From Ursus arctos (lineage: Eukaryota > Chordata > Mammalia > Carnivora > Ursidae): DNA of 64,000 nt. Within the stretch, counting starts at the first letter, position 1, and every line of letters begins with the position of its first letter. The notes beneath the pieces were generated by a model. The model made no database searches. It saw only the letters and a list, made by a program, of their open reading frames with translations, and had not been told where the DNA came from. Shown here one piece after another: positions 37,276 to 48,300 of this stretch. The DNA is taken from contig NW_026623089.1 in the NCBI RefSeq assembly GCF_023065955.2, positions 32,580,767 to 32,644,766 of the forward strand, in the 5' to 3' direction. The translations under genes and the position numbers were made by a program.

Positions 37276-38344
37276 GGTTTACTTAACAAACACCAAAGCT
37301 TAGCCTGACCTGTTCTAATACACTATGTAATCCCGTGCTAGTTAATGCGAGGTAGGAAAGTGTCCTGTGCAGTTTCTGGATGGATATTTTCCTTTCCAAT
37401 ACATCTCCTTTTATTGGAAAAAGGGGATAAAGTATATAGGAGTACTCATTCATTACCCAGGCTAGCTGTCTGCTTCTTGGTTTTTGAAAAAATGACTCAT
37501 TAGATTGTGGTGTTTGGAACTGCAGCAGCCATTTTGTGAGCATGAGGATGAGATCAAAGGAATTATCGCGATGACAGGCCAGAGCGTTAATATTGTGAAG
37601 CTGGGATTGTCTGATTCCATACTTCTTTTTAAACAAACAACAAATGTCCCAATGGTGTCAGCCTTTTGTTATAAATATCCCCCACTTTTTCAAAGTTCAT
37701 GTTACAGCCACTTTGCTTTCACAAAAGACCAACATGAGTACCTGTTTTCGATGACTGAAAGAAAGCCATTATAGAGGCGATGCACCCCTTGGGCAGTGAG
37801 CGTGTCACTGCCAAGCTCCTTTCTCAGAAACTACACTCAGCATCTCAGCATCAGCGTGTCAAAACTTTGTGTCTGGGAATAACTGTGGTTCATCTCAATT
37901 TATTTTGTGCTCTGTTAGCAAGCTATGTCCTAAGGTATCAGAAAGGTCTAAGATAGGTTATTTTTTGAGTCTGGGAATGCTCAAAAATTTTTTCCATATA
38001 AATTAATGGTAATTGCTTCTTCACTTTACACCATTTTGGCTTAGGAAAGGTTTCATAGGACCACTGTATTCTTGGATAGTGGGGGAAACCTGTATTTGCA
38101 TCCGAAAGCATCTGCACTGATGTGAGTTGCAAAGGAAGATTAGGAGTTGGTTATAATGGACGAGTAAAAGGAATGGGGGCTCTGGGGATGTGGGTAGGTA
38201 GGGAATGTCACTTTCATCCCCTGTCTTCTCTTCATCCCTGGTCCATACTAGAATCATTGCTGAAAAATAGAAATAATCCTGGATGTATTTCTCCATCTGT
38301 GATATGCTTTCACGTACATTTTCTGGCTTTTAGATGATAGAGGG
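37276..38344. other. Intergenic, no gene seen
   Basis: Unique AT-rich sequence; nothing identifiable. Confidence 0.45.
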
Positions 38345-38580
38345 TGGCAGCATTATGTAGGGGGTAAGAACCCTACTTATAGGGTTCAAGTACTGGCCCT
38401 GCCACTCTCATTGCTGTGTGACCTTGGACAAGTGGCTTAAGCTCCCTAAACCATAGCTTCCCCATCTGTATAATCAGGCGATTATAGACACTCCCACATA
38501 TATAGTATTACTGTGAGGACAAAATGACAGGACACATACAAAGTTTTTAGCATATTGCTTGGGACACTAAACACGCTTAT
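38345..38580 (+). repeat. MIR relic, nearly complete
   Basis: AGCATTATGTAGGGGGTAAG, TGCTGTGTGACCTTGGACAA and CCCCATCTGTATAATCAGGC in order. Confidence 0.7.
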
Positions 38581-39145
38581 TACACAGGATTCCCTAAAAT
38601 AAATTGGACTTTGGTTTCGATGACATCCTAGAAAGAGAGCTGGAGCAGGCGCTGACATTCCTAACGCAGCGTGCGGGAAGCTCAGGCTGAGGAGGGTTAA
38701 GGACTTGTTCCAGGTCAGAGCCAGATTTTCATCCCATGTCTGGTGGTTCCCATTTCCGGACTTTTTCCAGAGTGACACGCTTCCATGACCTTGCCAATGA
38801 AGTAAAATAAAATTCAAATTTTGAGATGCTTCAATTTTGATCTCCAGTAGACAGAACCATTTCCATAAAATTCACTCAAGAGAAGGGCATTTTTACTATC
38901 ACCTATGTGCAAATGTGAACAGTTGTTAAGTTTATATTGAAAATAATATACTCTGGAAGCTTTTCTTCATCCTCCAGTATCAGCTGCCCCACTGATTACC
39001 TCCACCTTATAAAAATCTAGTGCAAACGCACACCTTCACGGTCTCTGCAGGGCGGCATGGGTGCTGTCTGCAGTATCTGTGAATCAAACAGCAGAGCTGA
39101 CATTTTTCTAAGCCTTTTTCTTCTCCTTCATTAAAACCTCTATTT

Positions 39146-40338
39146 AGGGACACCTGGGTGGCTCAGTCGGTTAAGTGGCTGTCTTTTTTTTTTTTGTCAT
39201 TGCAATTATTTTATTAATAGCTGCCGCTGTTAAAGTTGTTTTGTGTAACTGGGCATTTTTTTTAATGATTTTTTATTATATTATGTTAGTCACCATACAG
39301 TACATCCCCGGTTTCCGATGTAAGGCTCGATGATTCATTAGTTGTGTATAACACCCAGTGCACCATGCAATACGTGCCCTCCTTACTACCCATCACTGGT
39401 CTATCCCTTTCCCCCACCCCCCTCCCCTCTGAGGCCCTCAGTTTGTTTCTCATAGTCCATAGTCTCCCATGTTTCATTCCCCCTTCTGATTACCCCCCCT
39501 TTCTTTATCCCTTTCTTCCCCTACCGATCATCCTAGTTCTTATGTTCCATAGATGAGAGAAATCATATGATAATTGTCTTTCTCTGCTTGACTTATTTCA
39601 CTTAGCATTATCTCCTCCAGTGCCGTCCATGTTGTAGCAAATGTTGAGAACTCATTCTTTCTGATAGCTGAGTAATATTCCATTGTATATATGGACCATA
39701 ACTTCTTAATCCAGTCATCTGTTGAAGGGCATCTCGGCTCCTTCCACGATTTAGCTATTGTGGACATTGCTGCTATGAACATTGGGGTGCATATGGCCCT
39801 TCTCTTTACTACGTCTGTATCTTTGGGGTAAACACCCAGTAGTGCAATGGCTGGATCATAGGGTAGCTCAATTTTTAACTTTTTAAGTGGCTGTACCAAC
39901 TTGCATTCCCACCAACAATGTAGGAGGGATCCCCTTTCTCCACATCCTCTCCAACAATTGTTGTTTCTTGCCTTGTCTATTTTTGCCATTCTAACTGGCG
40001 TAAGGTGGTATCTTAGTGTGGTTTTGATTTGAATTTCCCTGATGGCTAATGATTTTGAACATTTTTTCATGTGTCTGTTAGCCATTTGTATGTCTTCATT
40101 GGAAAAGTGTTCATATCTTCTGCCCATTTTTTGATTTGTTTATTTGTTTCTCGTGTATTGAGTTTGAGAGGTTAAGTGGCTGTCTTAATGATCCCAGGGG
40201 TCTGGGATCGAATCCCACATCCGACTCCTGCCTCAGTGGGAAGCCTGTTTCTCCTCTGCCTGCTGTTCCCTCTGCTTGTGCACTCTCTGTTTCTCTCTCT
40301 CTGATAAATAAATAAAATCTTTAAGAAAGTAAATAAAA
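39146..40338 (+). mobile_element. SINEC split by a later L1 insertion
   Basis: The head (39146-39185) and the body plus tail (40187-40338) form one SINE once the intervening L1 is ignored. Its own duplication survives outside: TAAAACCTCTATTT (39132-39145) and TAAAACCTGTATTT (40339-40352), one mismatch. The SINE is therefore older than the L1. Confidence 0.93.
39186..40169 (-). mobile_element. 5'-truncated L1 (LINE-1) inside a SINE, with 3' transduction
   Basis: Minus-strand L1 containing the ORF2 C-terminus (open frame 40127-39540, 195 codons, uninterrupted) and a 3' UTR. A perfect 17-bp duplication GGTTAAGTGGCTGTCTT flanks it at 39169-39185 and 40170-40186. The L1 3' end and its A-run lie at about 39256-39275. 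A further 60 nt (39196-39255) and a second poly(A) tail (39184-39195) follow before the duplication. The open C-terminal frame and perfect duplication suggest a recent copy. Confidence 0.93.
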
Positions 40339-40352
40339 TAAAACCTGTATTT

Positions 40353-42859
40353 GTTATATCTCCTTTGGTATTTCAGCATTCAAAACAGTCTGCTTTCTGT
40401 ATCTTTGCGACTACATGACTCTCGACTGCAAGTTAGGAGGATATGAAGGAACGCCTTTCACTGTGTCAGGACCTGGATCCACGCTACTGCCCTTCCTCTA
40501 CACCCTCACCCTTTGTCATCAGAAAGTGACCCATACCACCCAGGCCATTTTCCTTAAGTTCTGCTTAATGATTCACTTTCGACATGAGTCCGGAACAAAC
40601 ACTATTAAAACTTGAATCTTATTTGTTTTCCTAAACCTAGCTCTGTCATCACCTCCTTCAGAAAGCCTCTCCTCTCTCAGCAGTGGGGTGACTGACCTCA
40701 CTGGGCTGTCAATGATCTGCATCGATCACCTTGGCTCTGCTAGCCATGGGCCCTGCTATACTCTTCTCTCTACCTCTAGTGTCTTGCACGGCACCTCGCC
40801 CCTTGCAGATGGGCTAAATGTTTGCTGAATCAAATAAGGAGGTCAGTGCCTGGTACGCCCTTTGAAATGGGGAAGATTTTTTCAGGAGACTTAACCTGTA
40901 AATACCTGTTAAAACATTGTAGTGGAAGGTGCGCTGATCCTGGGGTTAAATCAATATACTGAGTCTGGTAGGCAAGGTGAAGGTTATTATCAGCTGCTAA
41001 CTCATTCTCTGGGGGGGTGGGGCATGCCATTCCTTCTTTCGCTGGTTGCTTGGACTAGGAGACGACCATTAATTAGATTCTCTCTGAGTGCTCATGCCTA
41101 CTTCTGGACCGCAGGATGCTCTCCAGGGCTGTCTTCTTTGATCCTTTCTTCATCTCTTCCAATTCTATGCAAATCCCTGACCTTTCACCTTTGTTTGGAT
41201 GCAACCACTGTTGTCCACTTGGGTGTCTTGCTAGTATTTCCCACTTAACTGTCCAAAGCCAGTGTATCATTAGATTCAAAGCAGAGAGCACAGCACAGAG
41301 CATAAGGAGAAATAAAGACACCCAGGCCAGTAAACCCCTGGATTTGCCTTAGGAAGACGGAGCATTGAGGATCTTAGAAAGGATAATTTTTCTGGAATCA
41401 TGGCACACAAGCCAAAGCGGTAGGGGCTTTCATGACCACTGCCTTTGAAAGCCTGGGCCTCCCTCACTTTCCTGCCAACCCACTAAGTCACCCCCCTCTC
41501 TGGGACTCTTGTTTCATCAGAAAGTCAAGGTTGGACTAGATGAGCCGTTCTCAACCTTGAGTAAAACACCAGATTGCCCTGGAGAGCTTGTTAATAATGC
41601 ACATTCCGTGCTCTCCAACCCCAGACATTCCGATTTAGGAGATCTAGGGGAGGCCAAGAAATCAACATTTTCAACACGCTCCGAGGGTGAGGTGATTTCC
41701 TGGACCAAAATCTCAAGTAGATGATCTCATAGTTCCCTGCCAGCCCGCAGATTCACTAAGTTGTCAGCTTTGGGAAGCAGAGGGTAGCAAGGAAATGCTG
41801 GCAGCCAGCCAGTTCTGTTTGGGAAGTGTAGCCCCAAAAAGGAAGCCAGATGGCAGGTGGAAGGGAACGGTCAGGGAGGGCCACATTCACTGTGTCCCTC
41901 AGACAGTACCTGTGTGACTGAACTGGACTGGGGGAGACCTCAGTCGCAAGACAGCAGGCAGGACCAAGAGCCTGCTGTAGCTCCCTGCCCGCCTCAGGCT
42001 AAGCTAGCCACCGCTGCCCTTGCCCCATTCGGATGCCCTAAACAAAGGTTACAAATGGGAAATGTGGCCCACACAGTGTTTTTAATTTTCCAACATTTAA
42101 AAATTGGAGGATTTCACATTTAAATATTCCAGATCTCTCTCGGAAAATCTGAAAGACCAGCCTCACGTGATTCACAGGCACGGGACGCGGGCTGGTGCCG
42201 AGCAGCTGCGCCTCCTTTAGGTAAAGGCACCATTTTCCAGCCTCCACAGTTTCCAGCTGGCCGGCTGCCTCACTCACACCACCCGGCTCCTGTCTGAGGC
42301 GGCTTCTGAGTTGGCTCCCCTGACTCTAAAATTTGCTCTGGGATAAGCAAGAGCAGCAGAAAGCTACGTATTGAGAGAGTATGACATTGGCCGCCTTTGA
42401 GGATGGAATCGCTCCTGGACGTGACATTATTCACCCACATCGAAGAACGCTGGTAAGAAACCCACGGAGTGGAGCCGACTGCTGTGCTCACGGTAAGGCT
42501 ATGCTGAGGCTCTGGGCCTCTACGTTACATGGTTTCTTCTCTATGAAGGCACATGGGAGAAATCTCTCACGGCCTCGGCACCAGGATCGCTGTAGGGGTG
42601 TTTCTCTTGAAGGTCAGCTGTATGTGTGGACCACGTGGATGCCGCCGTGCAGGACTGTCCCTGTGCTCAGCACCAAGCTCGCCTCTCAGAAGCACTCACC
42701 CGTGGCCTGCCTTGGGGGCTTCCCTTAGGAATGGCTCCATTTTACTTCTTAGTCTTGTTTTACTCTTTTTCCTACTTTTATCTTAGTATAAGGCTTGCAT
42801 CTTTTGAGAGTAGGACCTTCAATCTTTGTTAGAATAAGGCAGTTTCTGTACCCTCCATA
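40353..42859. other. Intergenic, no gene seen
   Basis: An L2-like relic near 40640-40830. The remainder is unique sequence downstream of CEP55 with only short, unremarkable open frames. Confidence 0.45.
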
Positions 42860-43030
42860 TACCTGATTATAGCACCTCCTAAAATGTGTTGTACTTATCT
42901 TTTAGATATTCGTTTCCTTTACTAGATGATGAAGATGGGACTGCATTTTATTATCACCGTGTCACTAATACCTAGCCCAGGGACTTGCACATAGTTGGCA
43001 TTTAACAGGTGTTTGGAGGATGAGATTAGA
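42860..43030 (+). repeat. L2 3'-end relic
   Basis: GATGGGACTGCATTTTATTA, then CTAGCCCAGGGACTTGCACA and TAGTTGGCATTTAACAGGTG: the L2 terminal region. Lies just downstream of the CEP55 poly(A) site. Confidence 0.55.
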
Positions 43031-43469
43031 GCTATTGGAGAACTAGCACAGCAGGGATCCACGGAACACGTGGAGCAGGGGTTCACAAGGCAGAACTCAG
43101 ACCAGAGGGATGGAAGGGATCAGTTGGTGTGTTCTGTTGTCCTCTCTGACTTAAGGAACATTCCACTACTCTGGTTATAATATCACCTAAGTATATTGAG
43201 TTTGGAGAATTCACAAGGGTTTTCTGGCAGGGTAGAGAGAAGATTGGCTTTGGAGCTGACTTAGGAGTTTGAAACCCAAGAATGTGTATGTTTCTTTTCT
43301 AAATGATTGTGGGGATTCTGCTTAACCTTTCTGAGCCTCATGTAGTTTTTGGTTCCAGTGGATCTTTAACTACCTTATCATTTTACACTGTAAGTGAACC
43401 CTTACATGGGCACACCTCAGGATAGAAATCTGAGAATACCTATCATAAAGCAGATATACATAGACATAT

Positions 43470-44394
43470 TAAAACTTATTAAATAATTTTATTCTTTTCT
43501 CCTTTATATTACTAACAGTAGCCCAGTGTTCAGCATTTTAGAAAACCTGAAGAAATAAAAAAATTGGGGGTTTACCCAAGCATGTATAAAAATATATATT
43601 CAGATAAGCAAATATCTGCTCATTACACTGCCCAACTTTAAGAGTGCCCAAAATAAATAAATAAAATACCTGCCAGTCAAATGAGAGGGCTAGATGGTTT
43701 TGCTAAAATTCATCTTAACATCTTTAACTGACCAACATGTACTAATGAAAGGCAAGTTAAAGTTACAGCCGGTTAGTCTGAAAGAGAACATTGTGGGGCC
43801 ACTGTGTATTCCTTAAGCAGAATCTGCTTTGTGCTAAGAACACAGCTCGGTTTCAACAGTAAGCAGCAAAAAAGTTCAAGAAAATTTCCAACTTTTCTAA
43901 TAACCGCCTTATAAAAGAAAGGAAAAATACAGAAAATATTACCACCTTATAACAATGGCCATGAAAATCGGAATTGTAAGTTTACAAAGCTTGGATAACA
44001 AAAGCCAACACAGTAAGATCCTTGGTTAGTTAACTCTGATTTTTAAAAATCTACAAAACATAAAATATTTGCTTGCTGGTACAACAGATTTAACCCACGA
44101 GCAATCACCTGAACTATCTTTTCCTCAAGTACTTTAACAGTGCAAAACGTCAGCTGTCTCAGCTCACACATTCGGTCACTGAAGGCTGAAGATGAACCAT
44201 ATCAGGGAGGTGTCGCTGCCAAGGAAAATGCAGAGCAGCCCCAAAATACAGTGATTCACTCCTATGCCAGCGTCTCAAAGGGAGAGAGGCAGTTTCTTAT
44301 AGAAGAGGTGAAATAAGTAATTCAAAATGTCCATAAGCTAACATAAGATACAGTATTGAACCTTTTGACACAAAAACAAAGAATAATTATATTG
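43470..44394 (-). other. CEP55: CEP55 3' UTR with poly(A) signal
   Basis: About 0.9 kb follows the stop codon. The first minus-strand AATAAA downstream is at plus 43488-43493 (read there as TTTATT), so cleavage is expected near 43465-43475. The length fits the roughly 1-kb human 3' UTR. The exact end is inferred. Confidence 0.6.
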
Positions 44395-44595
44395 CTATTT
44401 GGAACAGTATTCAACGTGGACGAGGAGATCCCGGTGTTCGGTGGCTGGATACTGTATATTGCACTTGGGACATTCCACCAGGCTTTCGTTTAGTGCAGCA
44501 GTGGGACTTTTTGGTGAGGCAGCTTTTACTCTGTTTTCAGACTCTCCTTGGAAAGTGACTAATGGCTCTGTGAAGGCAAGCTCACGAAGCTGCTT
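44395..44595 (-). CDS. CEP55: CEP55 exon 9, phosphosites and zinc finger (residues 398-463 plus stop)
   Basis: It runs KQLRELAFTE to VEYCSK and ends in TAG at plus 44395-44397. The SPKSP cluster (S424, S427) corresponds to human S425/S428, phosphorylated by CDK1/ERK2, and S435 to the human PLK1 site S436. The C2HC finger C439-x2-C442...H457-x3-C461 is intact. One residue is missing against human in the NR-VKAASP stretch. The acceptor is TTTTTCAG. Confidence 0.96.
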   Translation of the reverse strand, partial: KQLRELAFTEPLVTFQGESENRVKAASPKSPTAALNESLVECPKCNIQYPATEHRDLLVHVEYCSK

Positions 44596-45270
44596 CTGAA
44601 AAATAAATGTATAGGAGTTAGTTATGAATTACCCAAATTACCCAACAAGTACTAGGGTTGGCTGTTTACACGGATAGGCTTTATTAAAATACTTAGAGCC
44701 AAACATAAAGGTAGCACATTACCCGTGTGCAAGGCTGACAAAAATTGGCTAGTTTTGTAAAAGGGCAAGTTCAGCAACAAAAAAAAATAACATAGAATTA
44801 AGAGTAGCAAAAAATGTTAGCAGATCAAACAGGTTACACACAGGAATGATGAAAATATTGCATCTTCGTGACTTTCCTTTTTCATATTTTTCCCCCTGAG
44901 GAACTTAGAATAGTTGATAAAACTTAAAAATGAATATTTTACGGCATACTCTAAAGATGATAGACAGCAGGGACACAAAGAAAAGTACAGGAAAATGAGG
45001 AATTATTTTGTATACCCTCCAGCTTCCTATACTATGAAAAAGAGTAACAGAAGTAAGTTATAAATTTCAATTTCAAATAATATAAATGGTCAAAATCAAT
45101 GACGTACCAAAGAACAGAGTCAAAATATATTTTGTCTTTTATTCATAAAGAAGCTACAAATGATTTTTTTAACAATTATTTTTTTCTCTTTCAAAAACTG
45201 AGGAATTGTAACATTTCACCATCTGCAAATATTCTGCAGTACTAGGATCATGTATAAGAGATGTGCTAAT

Positions 45271-45307
<37 letters not shown>

Positions 45308-48300
45308 GTCCTAACAGGTTTGGTCCAAAAGCTTATTAGATGAAAATAGTAAGTCAAAATCACTTCCTCATAGAAAAAAATCTTATGTTTATGTTTTAAA
45401 AGATTATGTGTTCAAGGTAACCCACAAAATGTGCTTAGCTCAATATGCCTAAAACAGTGTATTAACAGGAATAATCCATTATCACTAAAAATGGCATTTC
45501 TTTCTTTCTTTTTTAAACAGAAAAACATAGTTTCAGTTCAGGATTTACAACTGCGCTCCCTACCCCCACTGTCCCCCAGGGCAGCCCTGTGTCATGCCTC
45601 TAGAATCCCATGTTGGGGTGGGCAGAGATGATCCCAGGTAGCACTACGGCTGGCATGATGCAGAGGCACACAGTGGCCCTCTTTCCAGTGCTCTGACTCG
45701 ATGCTTCACATGAAGCAGGGGTTCTGCCTACCGATTTGAGAAACAGCTGTTCTTAAGCTATATCCTCCTAGTTTGGGAACTGGTTTGATAAATCAATGGA
45801 AAAATGGCAGCAAGAGAAAGAAGAAAATAAGTTTTAGTTTAACGATTCCCAACTCACCAAGGATTCCAACTGTGTTATTTGATTTCTTGCTTTTCGGAGC
45901 TCCTTAAGAATTACGTGCAGTTGGTGCCGCATATTTTGACGGTCAAGTTTTTCATTTTCAAAGTCTAATGTACATGCATGCATCTGGAACAAATGCCCAG
46001 GGCAAGACAGTTATGGGTTAATAGATACTGTCCAGTTCTCTTGACTAGATGCTTGAATGTTTTTATTAGCACAAGAGGCAAGCATTTGTGCCCTCACAGC
46101 AAGAAATCATCCGAATACACTGAGATGTTGATCAATGAAGAAGCTACAGTTGAGGCTTTGGTTTATCCAAGGAACGAGCCAATGCTTGAAGTATAGGTGA
46201 GTGAGGAGGAGCTTAAGAAGTTGCTGGTTGGAATTTCTTCTCCCCATCCCCCTTTCTGTGGGGAAGGGGAAGAAAGGAAAGAGGTGGCTATTCCCTGGTT
46301 TGGAATACACTAAAAATCTCTGGTCTGTATTCTGAGAATGAATGGTATCTCTCTGAGTTCTACTTGAAGTTATAAGATCCTGCTGGGGGATCCTGCTAGG
46401 CTAGAGTAGGGACTACAGAAGCCATGTGGGGAAGAATAAAATTTGCCAAGGCCAACATCACCCTGTCGAAACAACTGCCATCCCGGCTCAGAGAATCTGG
46501 TTTAGCTTATAGACAGGAATATATGACTAACAGACAGTCACTTAAGTTTTTGTTGTTGTTCAAGTTTATTAAAAATATCTTTCAGGGGGCACCTGGGTGG
46601 CACAGCGGTTAAGCGTCTGCCTTAGGCTCAGGGCGTGATCCCGGCGTTATGGGATCGAGCCCCACATCAGGCTCCTCCACTGGAAGCCTGCTTCTTCCTC
46701 TCCCACTCCCCCTGCTTGTGTCCCCTCTCTCGCTGGCTGTCTCTCTCTCTGTCAAATAAATAAATAAAATCTTTAAAAAAAAAATATCTTTCAGGGGCAC
46801 CTGGCTGGCTCAGTTGGTTAAGCGTCCTACTCTTGACTTTGGCTCCGGTCATTATCTCAGGTTTGTGAGATTGAGCCCTGCATGGAACATGGGCTTGGAG
46901 CCTGCTTAAGATTCTCTCTCTCTCTCCCTTTGCTCCTACCTCCAACCCCCAAGCTCAGTTGGTTCCACTCTAAAAAAAAATTTTTTTTTTATGACTTTCA
47001 AGTGTTTCTTCACAGAATAGTGTAAACATGAGGAAACATTCCATTTCCTAGCAAGTTCATTCAAATATAGCAGCAACCCCAATAGGTACCTGTTGTTCCA
47101 GCAGAGCTACCCTTGTTTGTTCCTCTTGATGCTTTAGCAGAGACGTGTAAAGAAACTGGACCTGTCAGATGTAAACAGAGCCAACACTGTCATATCCGAT
47201 CTTTCACTGCGTGAGCTGGGATGCAGGAGAGGCTCACCAATCTCACATCTCTATTCGGGACCACACCTGCTCCGGCTGAGTCACTGCAGCTGCCTGTCCG
47301 ATGGCTATCTATACACGCAGCTGAGCAGTCCCACCCTGGCTGAGAGTTCCCTGGGGCACAGACTGCACGTCGATGAACAGCACCCAACTCTGCAGCGCAC
47401 ACCCCCACTTTCCTGTAAGTTCTGACATCCACTAATATTTCTGAGTAGGATAACAAAGTGCCTTGCCTGCCTTGCCCGCAGAGGTGGGAAAAAATTCCCG
47501 ACCACTTCTGCTTAATCTTTTGTAAATACCACTGCTCGCACCTGTAAGCAGAAGCCAGGGTGGTAAAGACTAACAAGGCAAATGTTACAGACAGCTTTTT
47601 AATCCCTCTCTCAACTTTTGGATGATGTTTAAAAATTACTTCCTGTTCTAATAGTAGCAATAACTAACATCTACCCAGCCCTTGACTTTAAAGCACTTTC
47701 ACATTCTCCCAGTTGACCTTCCCAAAAGCCCCAGGAGGTAAAAAGAGACTGTGGTTACTAATTTGACACATCAGTGACCTGCAAGTCAGAGAAGGTAGCT
47801 GATTTTCCTAAGGCCACACATCCTGAACTAGAGACCAGGTGTGAACCCCTAAATAATGTTTTTTCCATTATTCCATGCTGCCAAGCAAGATTTAAATTAA
47901 CGGTTTCTGCTGAAGTAGCATGCAATCCTAATCATTCTGCCTCAGGAGCTCCACCATCACTGACAATGAGGAGAGTGAGAGCACGGAAGGCACTGCGTGA
48001 AATCGCTGGAGCACGCGATCGTTGTGATCCAGGCGCCAGCCCGGGGACCAGCACTGACTCCCCGCTTAGCTGCACACCTTCTGGCTTCTCACACACATCT
48101 GCCTCCTCACGGAGAGCCTTTGTGTACGTGAGCTCCTCCACAGCTTCCCAGTCGCTCACCTCACTGGTTCCTTCTTGCCAAAAGGCCTTTGTCCAAGTAC
48201 CATCTCCAGCCCCCAATTTCTCCATGTCATGTTACCCTGCTTTATTTTCTTGAATTTACTTGGTTATTTAGGTACTGTCTTATGGTCTGTTTCCATTCTA

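Larger units (their letters stand above)
45984..47089 (-). other. CEP55 intron 7
   Basis: It holds two adjacent SINEs (46587-46980) and otherwise unremarkable AT-rich sequence. No further exon is needed, since the flanking exons join in phase. Confidence 0.7.

Noticed and set aside
39540..40127. 195-codon open frame that could look like a host gene
   Set aside because: It is the L1 ORF2 C-terminus inside a bracketed retrotransposon insertion.
47774..48253. 159-codon plus-strand frame in CEP55 intron 6
   Set aside because: It coincides with MIR and L2 relics and is antisense to CEP55.
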